From contig NZ_CSTE01000003.1 of assembly GCF_001368915.1 (NCBI RefSeq), positions 1 through 64,000 on the forward strand: a stretch of 64,000 nucleotides of DNA, in the 5' to 3' direction. The position numbers and the translations under genes are program-made. The first letter of the stretch is position 1; each line of letters opens with the position of its first letter. Origin of the DNA: Haloferax massiliensis (GTDB taxonomy: Archaea > Halobacteriota > Halobacteria > Halobacteriales > Haloferacaceae). This document shows, in pieces, positions 8,347-17,096 of the stretch. The notes under the pieces are model-generated. The model saw only the letters and a program-made list of their open reading frames with translations, did not search any database and was not told the DNA's origin.

Positions 8347-9659
8347 TGTCGAGAGAGACCGCCACCTCGCGGTTCGTCGTCCCCGAGTTCGGGAGCGCCG
8401 GGAAGCTCTGGGTGGGCTTCCTCGCCGCGCTCGTCGTAGTCGGCGTCGCCGCGTGGGCCTACCAACTCGCCACCGGCCTCGTCGTCACGGGGATGCGCAA
8501 CGTGTTCTCGTGGGGGCTGTACATCATGATGTTCGTCCTGTTCGTCGGGCTGTCGGCCGGCGGGCTCATCATCTCCAGCGCGCCGAAGTTCTTCCACTCG
8601 CACCGCTACGAGGGATTCGCCCGCCTCGGCGTGCTGGTGAGCCTCGCGTGCATCACCGTCGCCGGGCTCCTCATCCTGCCCGACATCGGCCGCCCCGAGC
8701 GCCTCTACCAGTTTTTCACCTCGCCGGACTTCCGGTCGCCGATGGTGTGGGACTTCGGCATCGTCATCCTCTACGGCGCGCTGAACCTCTGGTATCTCTG
8801 GCTCCTGACCCGGCGCGACCTCGCGGCCCGCGGGTCGCGGCTGGCGCTCGGCGTCGAGGACACGGACGCCGGCCGCGAGCGCGACCGGACGCTCATGTTC
8901 TGGACCGCCGCCGTCGCACTGCCGACCGCGGTCGCGCTCCACTCGGTCACCGGGTGGATTTTCGCCACGCAAATCGGCCGCGGCGACTGGTTCAGCCCGC
9001 TCGTCGCGCCGGTGTTCATCGCCAAGGCGCTCGTCTCCGGCCTCGGCCTGCTGTTGGTCGTGTCCGTCCTCGCCTCGCGGTTCACCCGCTTTACCGTCGA
9101 CCGCGAGGAACTCACGAGCCTCGGGAAGGTGCTCGGCATCTTCCTCGCGTTCCACGTCGTCTACCTGCTCGCGGCCGAGCGCCTCCCGCACGCGTGGGCC
9201 GACCACTTCGGGTTCTGGGCCATCACGGGGAGCTTCCTCATCGGCGAGTCGGCGTACTTCTGGCTCTGGACGGTCGTCGGCGGGGCGGTCCCGCTGGCGA
9301 TGCTCGCGCTCCCGTCGTTCCGCGAGCGCGTGTCGGTCATCTTCACCGCCAGCGCCCTCGCGGTGTTCGGGACGACGTTCGAGGGGGTTCGGTTGGTCTT
9401 CACGGGCTACGACGCGGCCAACATCGACGCCGCGCCCGGCATCTCCGTCGGCGGCGAGTACGCCGGGGTGACGACCGACATCTGGGCGAGCGCGGGGTCG
9501 TACACCCCCACGCTCGTCGAGATTGCGGTCACCGCGGGCGTCATCGCCATCGGCGCGCTCATCGTCACCTTCGGACTCCGGTACGTCCCGATTCAAGCCG
9601 AAAACGAATCGACCGCGGTGGCGACCGACGGAGGCGAGACGCGGGGGGAAGACCGATGA
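8346..9659 (+). CDS. dmsC: DMSO reductase membrane anchor, NrfD/DmsC-like
   Basis: A 437-residue polytopic protein with about ten helices of the NrfD/PsrC type, which oxidises menaquinol and anchors the DmsAB heterodimer. Visible features include FSWGLYIMMFVLFVGLSAGGL and FHSHRYEGFARLG in the N-terminal half, resembling quinol-site segments of NrfD proteins. It is longer than E. coli DmsC (about 290) and closer to PsrC/NrfD-type anchors. The start overlaps dmsB and the stop overlaps dmsD, so the complex is tightly coupled in translation. Confidence 0.88.
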   Translation: MSRETATSRFVVPEFGSAGKLWVGFLAALVVVGVAAWAYQLATGLVVTGMRNVFSWGLYIMMFVLFVGLSAGGLIISSAPKFFHSHRYEGFARLGVLVSLACITVAGLLILPDIGRPERLYQFFTSPDFRSPMVWDFGIVILYGALNLWYLWLLTRRDLAARGSRLALGVEDTDAGRERDRTLMFWTAAVALPTAVALHSVTGWIFATQIGRGDWFSPLVAPVFIAKALVSGLGLLLVVSVLASRFTRFTVDREELTSLGKVLGIFLAFHVVYLLAAERLPHAWADHFGFWAITGSFLIGESAYFWLWTVVGGAVPLAMLALPSFRERVSVIFTASALAVFGTTFEGVRLVFTGYDAANIDAAPGISVGGEYAGVTTDIWASAGSYTPTLVEIAVTAGVIAIGALIVTFGLRYVPIQAENESTAVATDGGETRGEDR

Positions 9660-10243
9660 ACGAACCCGCCGCGCGAAACGCGAGCGAGGAACACGACGCG
9701 GCCGGCGGCGCGGCCGGCGACGCCTTCGAGTCGGCCCGGACGGCGACGTACGCGGTCCTCGCGGCCTGCTGGCGCGAGCCGACCGAGCGGTTGGTCGACG
9801 TCGCCAACGGCGGCGGGCTGTCGGCGCTTTTCGGCCCGCTGGAATCGCTCGAACTCCACGCGCTTCGGAGCGAGTACGCCCGGCTGTTCATCGGCCCGGA
9901 CGGGCCGCCGTGTCCGCCCTACGAGAGCGTCTACCGCGACAGGGAGAGCGACGACGAGTTCGGCGAGGTACTGGGGCCGGCGACGATGGCAGTCGAGCGC
10001 TGGTATCGGGCGTTCGGCGTCGAGCACCGGCCCGAGCAGCGCGACCTGCCGGACCACGTGGCGACGGAACTGGAGTTCTGCGCGCACCTCGCCGAACGCG
10101 GCCGCGACGACCGCCTCGACCAGTTCCGCGACGAACATCTCACGCGGTGGGTCGGCGACCTCTGCGACCGGGTCGAAGCCGAGACGCGGTCGCCGTTCTA
10201 CGCGGCGCTCGCCCGGACGACGCGAGAGGTGGTCAAAGACTGA
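9656..10243 (+). CDS. dmsD: TorD/DmsD-family chaperone
   Basis: A 195-residue all-helical protein with TorD-family hallmarks: YARLFIGPDGPPCPPYESVY near residue 80, and DHVATELEF with the conserved acidic pair near residue 140. Members bind the Tat signal of their reductase and help insert the MGD cofactor. The ATG at 9656 overlaps the dmsC stop by 4 nt (ATGA). The frame is open far upstream, but that part is a shadow of dmsC. Confidence 0.88.
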   Translation: MNEPAARNASEEHDAAGGAAGDAFESARTATYAVLAACWREPTERLVDVANGGGLSALFGPLESLELHALRSEYARLFIGPDGPPCPPYESVYRDRESDDEFGEVLGPATMAVERWYRAFGVEHRPEQRDLPDHVATELEFCAHLAERGRDDRLDQFRDEHLTRWVGDLCDRVEAETRSPFYAALARTTREVVKD

Positions 10244-10325
10244 CACTCGGCCGCGTTGGAACCGCCGAACCGAATAGAATCGCCAGTTCGCTCTCGCACC
10301 GAGCCGACTCGGTTTTCGGGGGCTC

Positions 10326-10333
10326 TTTAAAAG
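10326..10333 (+). promoter_or_regulatory. TATA-like element ahead of the Mo-cofactor genes
   Basis: tttaaaag lies within the short symmetric stretch GGCT-ctttaaa-AGCC after dmsD, 63 bp before the next start codon. It is the best TATA candidate in the 150-bp gap and would start the mobA-modAB transcript. Confidence 0.4.
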
Positions 10334-10395
10334 CCTTAATTATCAGCGGTTACATACACCGTTAGAGTCAACCAATATCGGACTAGTGAGTACGC

Positions 10396-10869
10396 ATGCA
10401 CGCACACCACGACCGGTCGCGGCCGGCGACCCCCCTCTCCGAGCCGATTCTCGTCCGCGGCGACAGTAGGGTGTCGCTGTCCGGCCCGGAGCTACGCGGG
10501 TTGCCCGCCGAGGACCGAACGGTGACGGTCGCGTGCGCGTCGGGGACGCGACACACCGCGACGTGGACCGGGGTTCCGGTCCTCGACCTCTTTGCCGACG
10601 CCGGCCTCGACGACGAGACGACGCACCTCGTGGTCGAGAGCGCCGACGGCTATCGGGTCTGCATCGACGTGTACGCCGCGTTCGACGCCGTCGTCGCCTA
10701 CGCCCGCGACGGGACGCCCATCCGCGAGGAACACGACTACGAGACGCGCTTTATTGCCCCCGACGTCGACGGGTCGCGGACGGTGAAAGGCGTCCGCGCC
10801 GTCGAGGCGCGCGCGCTCGACCCCGCAACCGACCCCGAATCGCTCGAAGACATCTTCAAGAAGCCCTGA
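10396..10869 (+). CDS. Small molybdopterin-binding-domain protein (sulfite-oxidase-like fold)
   Basis: A 157-residue soluble protein resembling the oxidoreductase molybdopterin-binding (sulfite oxidase Mo-co) domain in reduced form: VACASGTRHTATWTGVPVLDLF, with a Cys where the Mo-ligating Cys would sit, and ETRFIAPDVDGSRTVKGVRA near the C-terminus. It has no signal peptide. It stands between dmsD and mobA, among genes for Mo enzymes and Mo uptake, which fits a role in Mo-cofactor handling; an enzyme activity is not established. A TATA-like tttaaaag at 10326-10333 suggests its own promoter. Only 4 bp separate it from mobA. Confidence 0.65.
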   Translation: MHAHHDRSRPATPLSEPILVRGDSRVSLSGPELRGLPAEDRTVTVACASGTRHTATWTGVPVLDLFADAGLDDETTHLVVESADGYRVCIDVYAAFDAVVAYARDGTPIREEHDYETRFIAPDVDGSRTVKGVRAVEARALDPATDPESLEDIFKKP

Positions 10870-10873
10870 CCAG

Positions 10874-11644
10874 ATGACGCGAGAGAGACAGAACCGACCG
10901 AGCCGGACGGACGCGCCGACAGCGGCGACCCCGCCGAGTCCACGGACCGCGCCGGACGCGACGGCCGTCGTCCTCGCCGGCGGCGAGAGCAGTCGCTTCG
11001 GACCCGGACACAAGGCCCTCGCGACGCTCGACGGAGAGCCGCTAATTCGGCGCGTCGTCGGGACGCTCCGAACCGTGACGGGTCGCCCCCCGATAGTCGC
11101 GGTTCGGACCGCCGGCCAGCACGAGCGTCTCACCGCGGCGCTTCCGGCGGCGTGGGGCGTGCGGTTCGTCGGCGACGACCCGAGTCTGTCGGGGCCGCTC
11201 GCCGGCGTCGCCGCGGCCGCCGAGGCGGCCGCGACACCGTGGCTGTTCGTCGCCGGCTGTGATATGCCGCTTCTCGAACCGCACGCGGTGGCGGCGCTGT
11301 TCGAGCGCGCCGCCCGGCGAGACGGCGACGGCGACCACCTCGTCTCCGCGGACGGTGACCGCCTCGCCTCCACCGGCGGCGACCGTTCCGTCCCGCCGGC
11401 CATCGTCCCCGTCTCCGAGCGGGGTCACGAACCGCTCCACGCCCTGTACCGTCGGTCTGCGGTCCGGGACAACGCCTTCGAACTCGCTCCCGACGACGGC
11501 CTCGGGGCGCTCTTGGACCGCGTCGACGGCGTCGAGTACGTCGGGTTCGACGCGCTTCCCGAGAGCGTCGGCCGGTCGGTGACGAACGTGAACACGCGCA
11601 CTGAGTTGGCGCGGGTCGCCGCCGGGTGCGAGGTGCGGCGATGA
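10874..11644 (+). CDS. mobA: Molybdenum cofactor guanylyltransferase
   Basis: A 256-residue NTP-transferase. It attaches GMP to molybdopterin to make the MGD cofactor that DmsA requires. The N-terminal nucleotide-binding loop is VVLAGGESSRFGPGHKAL (about residues 34-51). The Mg-binding Asp lies in VAGCDMPLL near residue 133. A 30-residue Thr/Pro-rich leader precedes the fold, so a later start is possible, but no good internal ATG is present. The last five codons (CEVRR) coincide with the 20-bp unit that is then repeated three times downstream, and the stop overlaps an ATG (ATGA). Confidence 0.88.
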   Translation: MTRERQNRPSRTDAPTAATPPSPRTAPDATAVVLAGGESSRFGPGHKALATLDGEPLIRRVVGTLRTVTGRPPIVAVRTAGQHERLTAALPAAWGVRFVGDDPSLSGPLAGVAAAAEAAATPWLFVAGCDMPLLEPHAVAALFERAARRDGDGDHLVSADGDRLASTGGDRSVPPAIVPVSERGHEPLHALYRRSAVRDNAFELAPDDGLGALLDRVDGVEYVGFDALPESVGRSVTNVNTRTELARVAAGCEVRR

Positions 11645-11700
11645 GATGCGAGGTGCGGCGATGAGATGCGAGGTGCGGCGATGAGATGCGAGGTGCGGCG
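11627..11700 (+). repeat. 20-bp tandem repeat joining mobA to modA
   Basis: Three perfect copies of a 20-bp unit (atgagatgcgaggtgcggcg, 11641-11700), preceded by a 14-bp partial copy that is the end of mobA. Each unit holds a Shine-Dalgarno-like GAGGTG 6 nt before the next ATG. Each encodes MRCEVRR and stops in a TGA overlapping the following ATG (ATGA). The units therefore form a chain of three 7-codon reading frames from the mobA stop to the modA start. Confidence 0.95.
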
Positions 11701-12615
11701 ATGAGTCGTGACGCGCGCGGTGCGTCGAGCAGGCGGACGTTCCTCGCGGCCGTCGGCGGGGTCGCGGCGGCCGGTTTCACCGCGACGGCGGGCTGTCTCG
11801 GCCGGGCGGGCTCGACACCGACCGTGTCGGTTCTCGCCGCCGGAAGCCTCCAGCGGGCGCTCACCACCGAATTCGAATCGCCGGAAGGGACCCGCGTCGA
11901 GGTCGAGGCTCACGGCTCAGCGCGCGTGGCTCGGATGGTCGCCGACGGCCAACGCGACCCCGACATCGTCGCGCTCGCGGACCCGACGCTGTTCGACGCG
12001 CCGCTTTCGGTGCCGTGGTACGCCACGTTCGCCAACAACGCGCTCGTCGTCGCGTACAACCCGCAGACCGACGGCGGAACGCGGGTCGCCGAAGCCGCGT
12101 CGTGGCCCGACGCCCTCCTCGACGACGCGGTCAGCCTCGGCCGAACCGACCCCGACCTCGACCCGCTGGGCTACCGGACGCGGTTCGCGCTCGCGCTCGC
12201 GGCCGACCACTACGACCGGCCGGCGCTGGCCGACGACCTGCTCCGGCGCGACCAGGTATACCCCGAGACGCAACTGCTCGCGCAGTTCGACGCCGGCGGC
12301 GTCGACGCGGCGTTCGTCTACCGGAGCATGGCCGTCGAGCGCGGCTACCCGTCCCTCGAACTCCCGGCCGCAATCAACCTGAGCGACCCCGACCACGCGT
12401 CGGCGTACGAGACGGCTTCCTACACGCTTCCGGGGGGCGTCACCGTCCGCGGTGCGCCAATCCGGTACGCCGCGACGCGCCGCACCGACACGGCGGCGGC
12501 GAAGTCGGTGTTCGAGGCGCTCGTCGGGACCGCCGGCGACCTCCTCGAACCCTCCGGGTTCACCGTGCGCGAGAGCCACCCACACTACTTCGGAGATGTC
12601 CCACCGACAGCCTAA
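11701..12615 (+). CDS. modA: Molybdate/tungstate-binding lipoprotein of an ABC importer
   Basis: A 304-residue solute-binding protein. A Tat lipoprotein signal (SSRRTFLAAVGG, lipobox TAGC) anchors it outside the membrane. The mature part starts VSVLAAGSLQRAL with an SARVARMV segment, typical of ModA/WtpA oxyanion-binding proteins, whose Ser residues bind the anion. The ATG at 11701 is the last of a series of repeat-borne ATGs and directly precedes the signal; an ATG at 11686 would add five codons. It overlaps the permease gene by 20 bp. Molybdate and tungstate types cannot be told apart here. Confidence 0.82.
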   Translation: MSRDARGASSRRTFLAAVGGVAAAGFTATAGCLGRAGSTPTVSVLAAGSLQRALTTEFESPEGTRVEVEAHGSARVARMVADGQRDPDIVALADPTLFDAPLSVPWYATFANNALVVAYNPQTDGGTRVAEAASWPDALLDDAVSLGRTDPDLDPLGYRTRFALALAADHYDRPALADDLLRRDQVYPETQLLAQFDAGGVDAAFVYRSMAVERGYPSLELPAAINLSDPDHASAYETASYTLPGGVTVRGAPIRYAATRRTDTAAAKSVFEALVGTAGDLLEPSGFTVRESHPHYFGDVPPTA

Positions 12616-13405
12616 CCGCCGCGAGCGCGGCGTCACGCGACTCCTGCCCGAGACGTGGCGAGGCCTGACGCTGGTTCTCGCCGGGATGCTCCTCATCTAC
12701 TACCTGCTTCCCATCGGCGCGCTCGTCCTCGCGCAGTCGCCGGCGTCGCTGGCCGCCGACGTGACGAGCGAGGTCGTCCTGACCGCCGCCACCAACTCCG
12801 TCGTCGCGGCGACGCTCAGCACGCTGGTCGCCGTCGCCTTCGGCGTCCCCTTGGCCTACTGGCTCTCGCGCACGTCGTTCCGCGGCCGCGACGTGATTCT
12901 GGCGCTGGTGATGCTCCCGCTGGTTCTCCCGCCGGTCGTCAGCGGGATGCTACTCCTCAAGCTCGTCGGCCCCGCCGGCCTCGGCCAACTGACGAGCGTC
13001 CCGCTGACGCGCTCGCTCGTCGGGGTCGTCCTCGCCCAGACCTACGTCGCCTCGCCGTTTCTGGTCGTGACCGCGAAGACGGCCTTCGACGGCGTGGACA
13101 GACAGCTCGAAGCGGCGGCCCGCTCGCTCGGCGAGGACCGCGTCGGGAGCGTCCGGCGCGTGACGCTCCCGCTGGCGAAACAGGGCATCCTCGCCGGCGT
13201 GACTCTGACGTTCGCCCGGGCGATGGGCGAGTTCGGCGCGACGCTCATGCTGGCGTACTACCCGCGGACGCTCCCGGTGCAAATCTGGGTGTCGTATCTC
13301 TCGACCGGCCTCGACGCCGCGTTCCCCGTCGCGCTCGTCCTCGTCGGCATCGCCGTCGGGGCGATTTTGCTGGTCCACGCGCTGGGGACAAACCCGTGGG
13401 AGTGA
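12596..13405 (+). CDS. modB: Molybdate/tungstate ABC transporter permease
   Basis: A 269-residue permease with six helices and the EAA-type cytoplasmic loop (EAAARSLGEDRVGSVRRVTLPLAK, residues about 177-200), close to ModB/WtpB proteins. The start at 12596 lies within the end of modA, so the two are translationally coupled; the frame is open further upstream only as a modA shadow. No ATPase gene follows: the next gene is a MaoC-type hydratase. The importer must use an ATPase encoded elsewhere or shared. Confidence 0.85.
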   Translation: MSHRQPNRRERGVTRLLPETWRGLTLVLAGMLLIYYLLPIGALVLAQSPASLAADVTSEVVLTAATNSVVAATLSTLVAVAFGVPLAYWLSRTSFRGRDVILALVMLPLVLPPVVSGMLLLKLVGPAGLGQLTSVPLTRSLVGVVLAQTYVASPFLVVTAKTAFDGVDRQLEAAARSLGEDRVGSVRRVTLPLAKQGILAGVTLTFARAMGEFGATLMLAYYPRTLPVQIWVSYLSTGLDAAFPVALVLVGIAVGAILLVHALGTNPWE

Positions 13406-13472
13406 GGGCGGGCGAGACATCGGCGTCACGCCGCACCCGAGGATTGAGTTCGGCGGCCGTCGAAGCGACCGT

Positions 13473-13874
13473 ATGCCAGTCGCGACCGTCGGCGACCGCG
13501 CGGGAGCGGAGCGCGCAGTGACCGAGGAGACAATCGACCGATTCGCCGAGGTATCGGGCGACGAGAACCCGATTCACCTCGACGCGGAGTACGCCGCCGA
13601 GACGACGTTCGGCGGGCGCATCGCCCACGGGATGCTCGCCGCGTCGGTCGTCAGCGCCGCGCTCGCGCGGCTTCCGGGCGATATTGTCTACCTCTCGCAG
13701 GACCTGTCCTTCGAGCGGCCGGTCCGCCCCGGTGACACGGTGGTCGCCGAGGTGGCCGTGGTCGAGTCGCTCGGCGGCGACCGACTCGCCGTCGAGACGA
13801 CCGCGAGCGTCGGCGACGAGACGGTCGTCTCCGGCGAGGCCGTCGTGTTGTCGCTGGCGCACGACGGGGCGTGA
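13473..13874 (+). CDS. MaoC-like (R)-specific enoyl-CoA hydratase
   Basis: A 133-residue hot-dog-fold protein carrying the hydratase-2 motif FAEVSGDENPIHLD (Asp and His catalytic dyad) followed by IAHGML. Members hydrate trans-2-enoyl-CoA to (R)-3-hydroxyacyl-CoA. PhaJ-type enzymes feed polyhydroxyalkanoate synthesis; others act in fatty-acid or polyketide metabolism. No PHA gene is adjacent, so the pathway is open. The start at 13473 follows modB by 67 bp. Confidence 0.85.
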   Translation: MPVATVGDRAGAERAVTEETIDRFAEVSGDENPIHLDAEYAAETTFGGRIAHGMLAASVVSAALARLPGDIVYLSQDLSFERPVRPGDTVVAEVAVVESLGGDRLAVETTASVGDETVVSGEAVVLSLAHDGA

Positions 13875-13941
13875 GAGGACGGAACGAAGGGAGGAATCGG
13901 GCCACCGACCGCAGTTCTCACTCAGTTCGGCGTCGTCCGGC

Positions 13942-15432
13942 TTACAGCGGGTAGTCGCGCGGTTCGTGCTGGAGAGAAATCCACTTGTCCTCCGTGATTT
14001 CGTCGAGGAAGGCGTCGCTGTTGTAGGTGCCGACGCCGGAGGCTCCGATACCGCTGAACGGGACGTGCGCCTCGTCGTTGATGGGTTGGTCGTTGACGTG
14101 GACGTTGCCGGTCTCCATGCGGAGGGCGATTTCCTTGCCTGCGGCGAGGTCGCCGGCGTGGACCGACCCGGAGAGACCGTACTCGGTCGCGTTGGCGAGT
14201 TCGACCGCCTCGTCCACGTCCGAGAACGGAATGACGGGCGCGATGGGACCGAAGTGCTCGTTGCAGGCCGCGGCCATGTCGTTCGTCACGCCCGAGAGGA
14301 CGGTCGGTTCGACGACCAGCGAGTCGTCGACGCCGTCGAGGTCGGCCGTCGAGCCGCCGGTTTCCAGCGTCGCGCCGGCGTCGACCGTCTCCTCGACGTA
14401 GCCCAGCATCTCGTCGCGCTGGGACTCGTCGATGATGGGGCCGACGACCGTGTCGCCCTCGTGGGCGGAGCCGACGGGCAACTCCTCGGCCCGGGCGGTC
14501 AGCTTCTCGACGTACTCGTCGTAGACCGACTCGTGGACGATGTGGCGGTTGATGGAGATACAGACCTGCCCCTGGTGGACGAAGCTCCCGAAGACCGCGG
14601 CGTCGACCGCGCGGTCGACGTCAGCGTCCTCGGTCACGACGTGGGCGTTGTTGCCGCCGAGTTCCATCGCGGGGACGGCGAGGTTCTCTCCGGCGATGCC
14701 CGAGACGCGCTTGCCGACTTCGGTCGAGCCGGTGAACGCCACCACGTCGCTCTCGGGGTGGCCGGCGACGCGGTCGCCGATTTCGGAGCCGCGGCCGGTG
14801 ACGACGTTGACGACGCCCTCGGGGAGGTCGGTCTCCTCGAACAGCTTGGCGAACAGCAGCCCGCCGGTGATGGGGGAGTTGGTCGAGGGCTTCAGCACGA
14901 CCGCGTTGCCCGCGGCGACCGCGGGCGCGACCGCCCGCATCGACAGGTTCAGCGGGAAGTTCCACGGCGAGATGACCGTCACCACGCCCTTCGGGTTCTT
15001 CTGGACGATGTTCTCCTTGCCGGGGATGTTGGAATCGACGTACTCGCCCCGCATCCGCCGGGGGAGCGTCGCGGCCTCGCTCGCGTGGTCGGTGGCGATC
15101 TGGACGGACGTCTCGCCCATGATGCGCGAGCCGCCGACCTCGTGTGCGAGAAGGTCGATGATTTCCGCTTCGTACTCCCGCAGTTTCTGGAGGAACTGCT
15201 CGACGACTTCCTGTCGTCTCGCGGGCGGCGCTTCGGCCCACTCCGCTTGGGCTTCGGCGGCCGCCTCGTAGGCGGCGTCGACGTCGGCCTCCGTCCCGCG
15301 AGGGACGTGCGCGACCGTCTCGCGGGTCGACGGGTCCTCGACTGCGATGCTCTCACCGCTCTCGCTTTCGGTCCACTCGCCGTCGATGTACAGGGCGTTC
15401 CAGTCGGCGTCGGTGGCGATTTCGTCGACCAT
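13942..15432 (-). CDS. NAD(P)-dependent aldehyde dehydrogenase
   Basis: A 496-residue member of the ALDH superfamily, of normal length. It shows the cofactor segment VISPWNFPLNLSMR, the loop FTGSTEVGKR, the catalytic Glu motif MELGGNNA and the catalytic cysteine in GQVCISINR. It oxidises an aldehyde to the acid; the closest functional types are benzaldehyde/vanillin-like and succinate-semialdehyde-like dehydrogenases, but the substrate cannot be deduced. It is convergent with the MaoC-like gene and appears monocistronic. Confidence 0.88.
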   Translation of the reverse strand: MVDEIATDADWNALYIDGEWTESESGESIAVEDPSTRETVAHVPRGTEADVDAAYEAAAEAQAEWAEAPPARRQEVVEQFLQKLREYEAEIIDLLAHEVGGSRIMGETSVQIATDHASEAATLPRRMRGEYVDSNIPGKENIVQKNPKGVVTVISPWNFPLNLSMRAVAPAVAAGNAVVLKPSTNSPITGGLLFAKLFEETDLPEGVVNVVTGRGSEIGDRVAGHPESDVVAFTGSTEVGKRVSGIAGENLAVPAMELGGNNAHVVTEDADVDRAVDAAVFGSFVHQGQVCISINRHIVHESVYDEYVEKLTARAEELPVGSAHEGDTVVGPIIDESQRDEMLGYVEETVDAGATLETGGSTADLDGVDDSLVVEPTVLSGVTNDMAAACNEHFGPIAPVIPFSDVDEAVELANATEYGLSGSVHAGDLAAGKEIALRMETGNVHVNDQPINDEAHVPFSGIGASGVGTYNSDAFLDEITEDKWISLQHEPRDYPL

Positions 15433-15820
15433 GTGCAGCCGTTCGTTGGGGACTGCCGGATAAATGGGGCCGTAATGGGGAGAAGGGCTCGCGTTGCGAC
15501 AGCCTCAAAAACGTCTGTCCCTACGACGCCGGCCGACGGTTCGAAGTCCCACGGTAACAGCAGGACGAGGCAGACAGGACAAGGCAGGACAAGACAGCAC
15601 AGGACAGCTATCGGTTCACGCATCCGCGAACGGAGCGAGCGGTTCACCGCCGGCTTCGAGGCGGAAGCCCGAGGAGTCGGCCATTTTCGCCCGGGGGGTT
15701 TCGAGGAGCGGTGTGCGACGAAGCGAGAACACCCGACGAAGAAGAACGGAGGGTATCGGAACACCCGAATCGACACCCACCTTCTTTACGGAGCGCTCCG
15801 TGGTTGCGAATAGAGGCTCG
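15433..15820. other. 388-bp intergenic region with a purine-rich degenerate repeat
   Basis: It contains the promoter of the minus-strand ALDH gene and, at 15560-15608, a low-complexity run of degenerate units related to aggacaaggc/aggacaagac. I see no convincing gene: the frames across it are short and not halophile-like. Confidence 0.6.
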
Positions 15821-16036
15821 ATGACACCGAATCAGGGTGGACACACGCCGCTTTCTCCTCGCGCGACGCGAGCGTTCGAGCATCTCCGACCCCTCGTCAC
15901 CGACCGCGACGCGGGGATGCCCGTGGCGGACGCTCGCCGCCGGGTTCGCTCGGCGGGCGAAGACCCCGAGGCCGTCGACGAACTCCTGAACAAGGGGTAT
16001 CTCTACGAAGTCGAAGGCGACGTGTACGTGACGTGA
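15821..16036 (+). CDS. Small basic/acidic mixed protein, possible winged-helix
   Basis: A 71-residue protein: helices around ATRAFEHLRPLV and VADARRRVRSAG, then LLNKGYLYEVEGDVYVT, which looks like the wing hairpin of a small winged-helix domain. The ATG at 15821 precedes the coherent part; the frame is open upstream without coding character. No partner gene is close. A DNA-binding or protein-binding role is only a guess from the fold-like pattern. Confidence 0.55.
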   Translation: MTPNQGGHTPLSPRATRAFEHLRPLVTDRDAGMPVADARRRVRSAGEDPEAVDELLNKGYLYEVEGDVYVT

Positions 16037-16280
16037 CGGCCGTCGCGCCGGCCTAACCGGACCCCGATGGTGGGCACCGAACCCGGTCCGGACGCGAAGC
16101 GGCGCGAGGCCGAACGCCGACCCGTGACCCGCTTTCGGGGTCGGGGGTCGACTACCCCGTGACACGCGAAATCCTCGAACGATATACCGACCGGCCGACT
16201 CGTGAGACGCACGGATCCGTCACGAGAATCGCGAGGGCCACGAGATACTTACACCGCGAGCGACACCTGCGGCGTGCATC

Positions 16281-17018
16281 ATGAAGAAGGTCCTCGCACG
16301 AATCGGGATCGGCAACGCGACCGTCGATACCGTCCTCCCCTCCGACACCGTCCGCCCCGGTGAGACGGTCGACGCCGAGGTTCGCATCGAAGGAGGGTCG
16401 ACGGAACAGGAAATCGGGAAGATTCGGTTCGAACTGGAGACCCGCTACCGGACCGAAGAGGGCTACCGTGAGATCGATATCGCGCAGTACACCCTCGCGG
16501 AGAGCCTCACGGTCCACCCCGACGAACAGGAGGTCCGGGACGTGTCGCTCGACATCCCTCACGGAGCCCCAGTCACCCTCGGGAACGTCGACGTGTGGGT
16601 CGAGACGGAACTCGACATCGAACTGGCAGTCGACCCCGAGGACAAAGACTACCTGAACGTCCAACCGACGCCGCGGCTGCAGTCCGTCTTCGACGCGCTC
16701 GACGACCTCGGCTTCTCGCTGCACAGCGCCGAGTGCGAGGCCGACCCCCACGGCGTTTTCGCCTCGACCCGGCGGTTCGTTCAGGAGTTCGAGTTCCGAC
16801 CCACGTCGGGGCCGTTCGCCGGTGAGTTGGACGAACTCGAAGTCGTCCCCCGACCGGGAGAAGACGCGCTCGAACTGTACCTCGAAGTCGACCGCCGCGG
16901 CGGCGTGCTGAGCGAACTCGGCGACTTCGACGAGCGGGCGGTTCAGACGACGGTTCGGACCACCGACGCGAGCGAGGTACGCGACGAACTGGCGTCGCTG
17001 ATTCGCGCGAACGCCTGA
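16281..17018 (+). CDS. Spo0M-family (arrestin-fold) protein
   Basis: A 245-residue protein of the sporulation-control Spo0M family, seen from MKKVLARIGIGNATVDTVL, the segment VRPGETVDAEVRIEGG and the repeated beta-rich arrestin-like halves. Family members are cytosolic and beta-sandwich in structure. In Bacillus Spo0M affects sporulation; in archaea, which do not sporulate, the role is unknown. It stands alone between unrelated genes. A TATA-like stretch (gatacttac) lies about 30 bp before the ATG, so the message may have almost no leader. Confidence 0.82.
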   Translation: MKKVLARIGIGNATVDTVLPSDTVRPGETVDAEVRIEGGSTEQEIGKIRFELETRYRTEEGYREIDIAQYTLAESLTVHPDEQEVRDVSLDIPHGAPVTLGNVDVWVETELDIELAVDPEDKDYLNVQPTPRLQSVFDALDDLGFSLHSAECEADPHGVFASTRRFVQEFEFRPTSGPFAGELDELEVVPRPGEDALELYLEVDRRGGVLSELGDFDERAVQTTVRTTDASEVRDELASLIRANA

Positions 17019-17096
17019 CTGGAACGCGGTCAACTCACCCCAATCGCCTTCCGGCTACCCAACGTTTTTGCGGTAATTCGGCGTATCTGCGCGGGC

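Noticed and set aside
15560-15608. Purine-rich aggaca-type run as a regular minisatellite
   Set aside because: The units are too degenerate to define a period; kept only as a low-complexity note.
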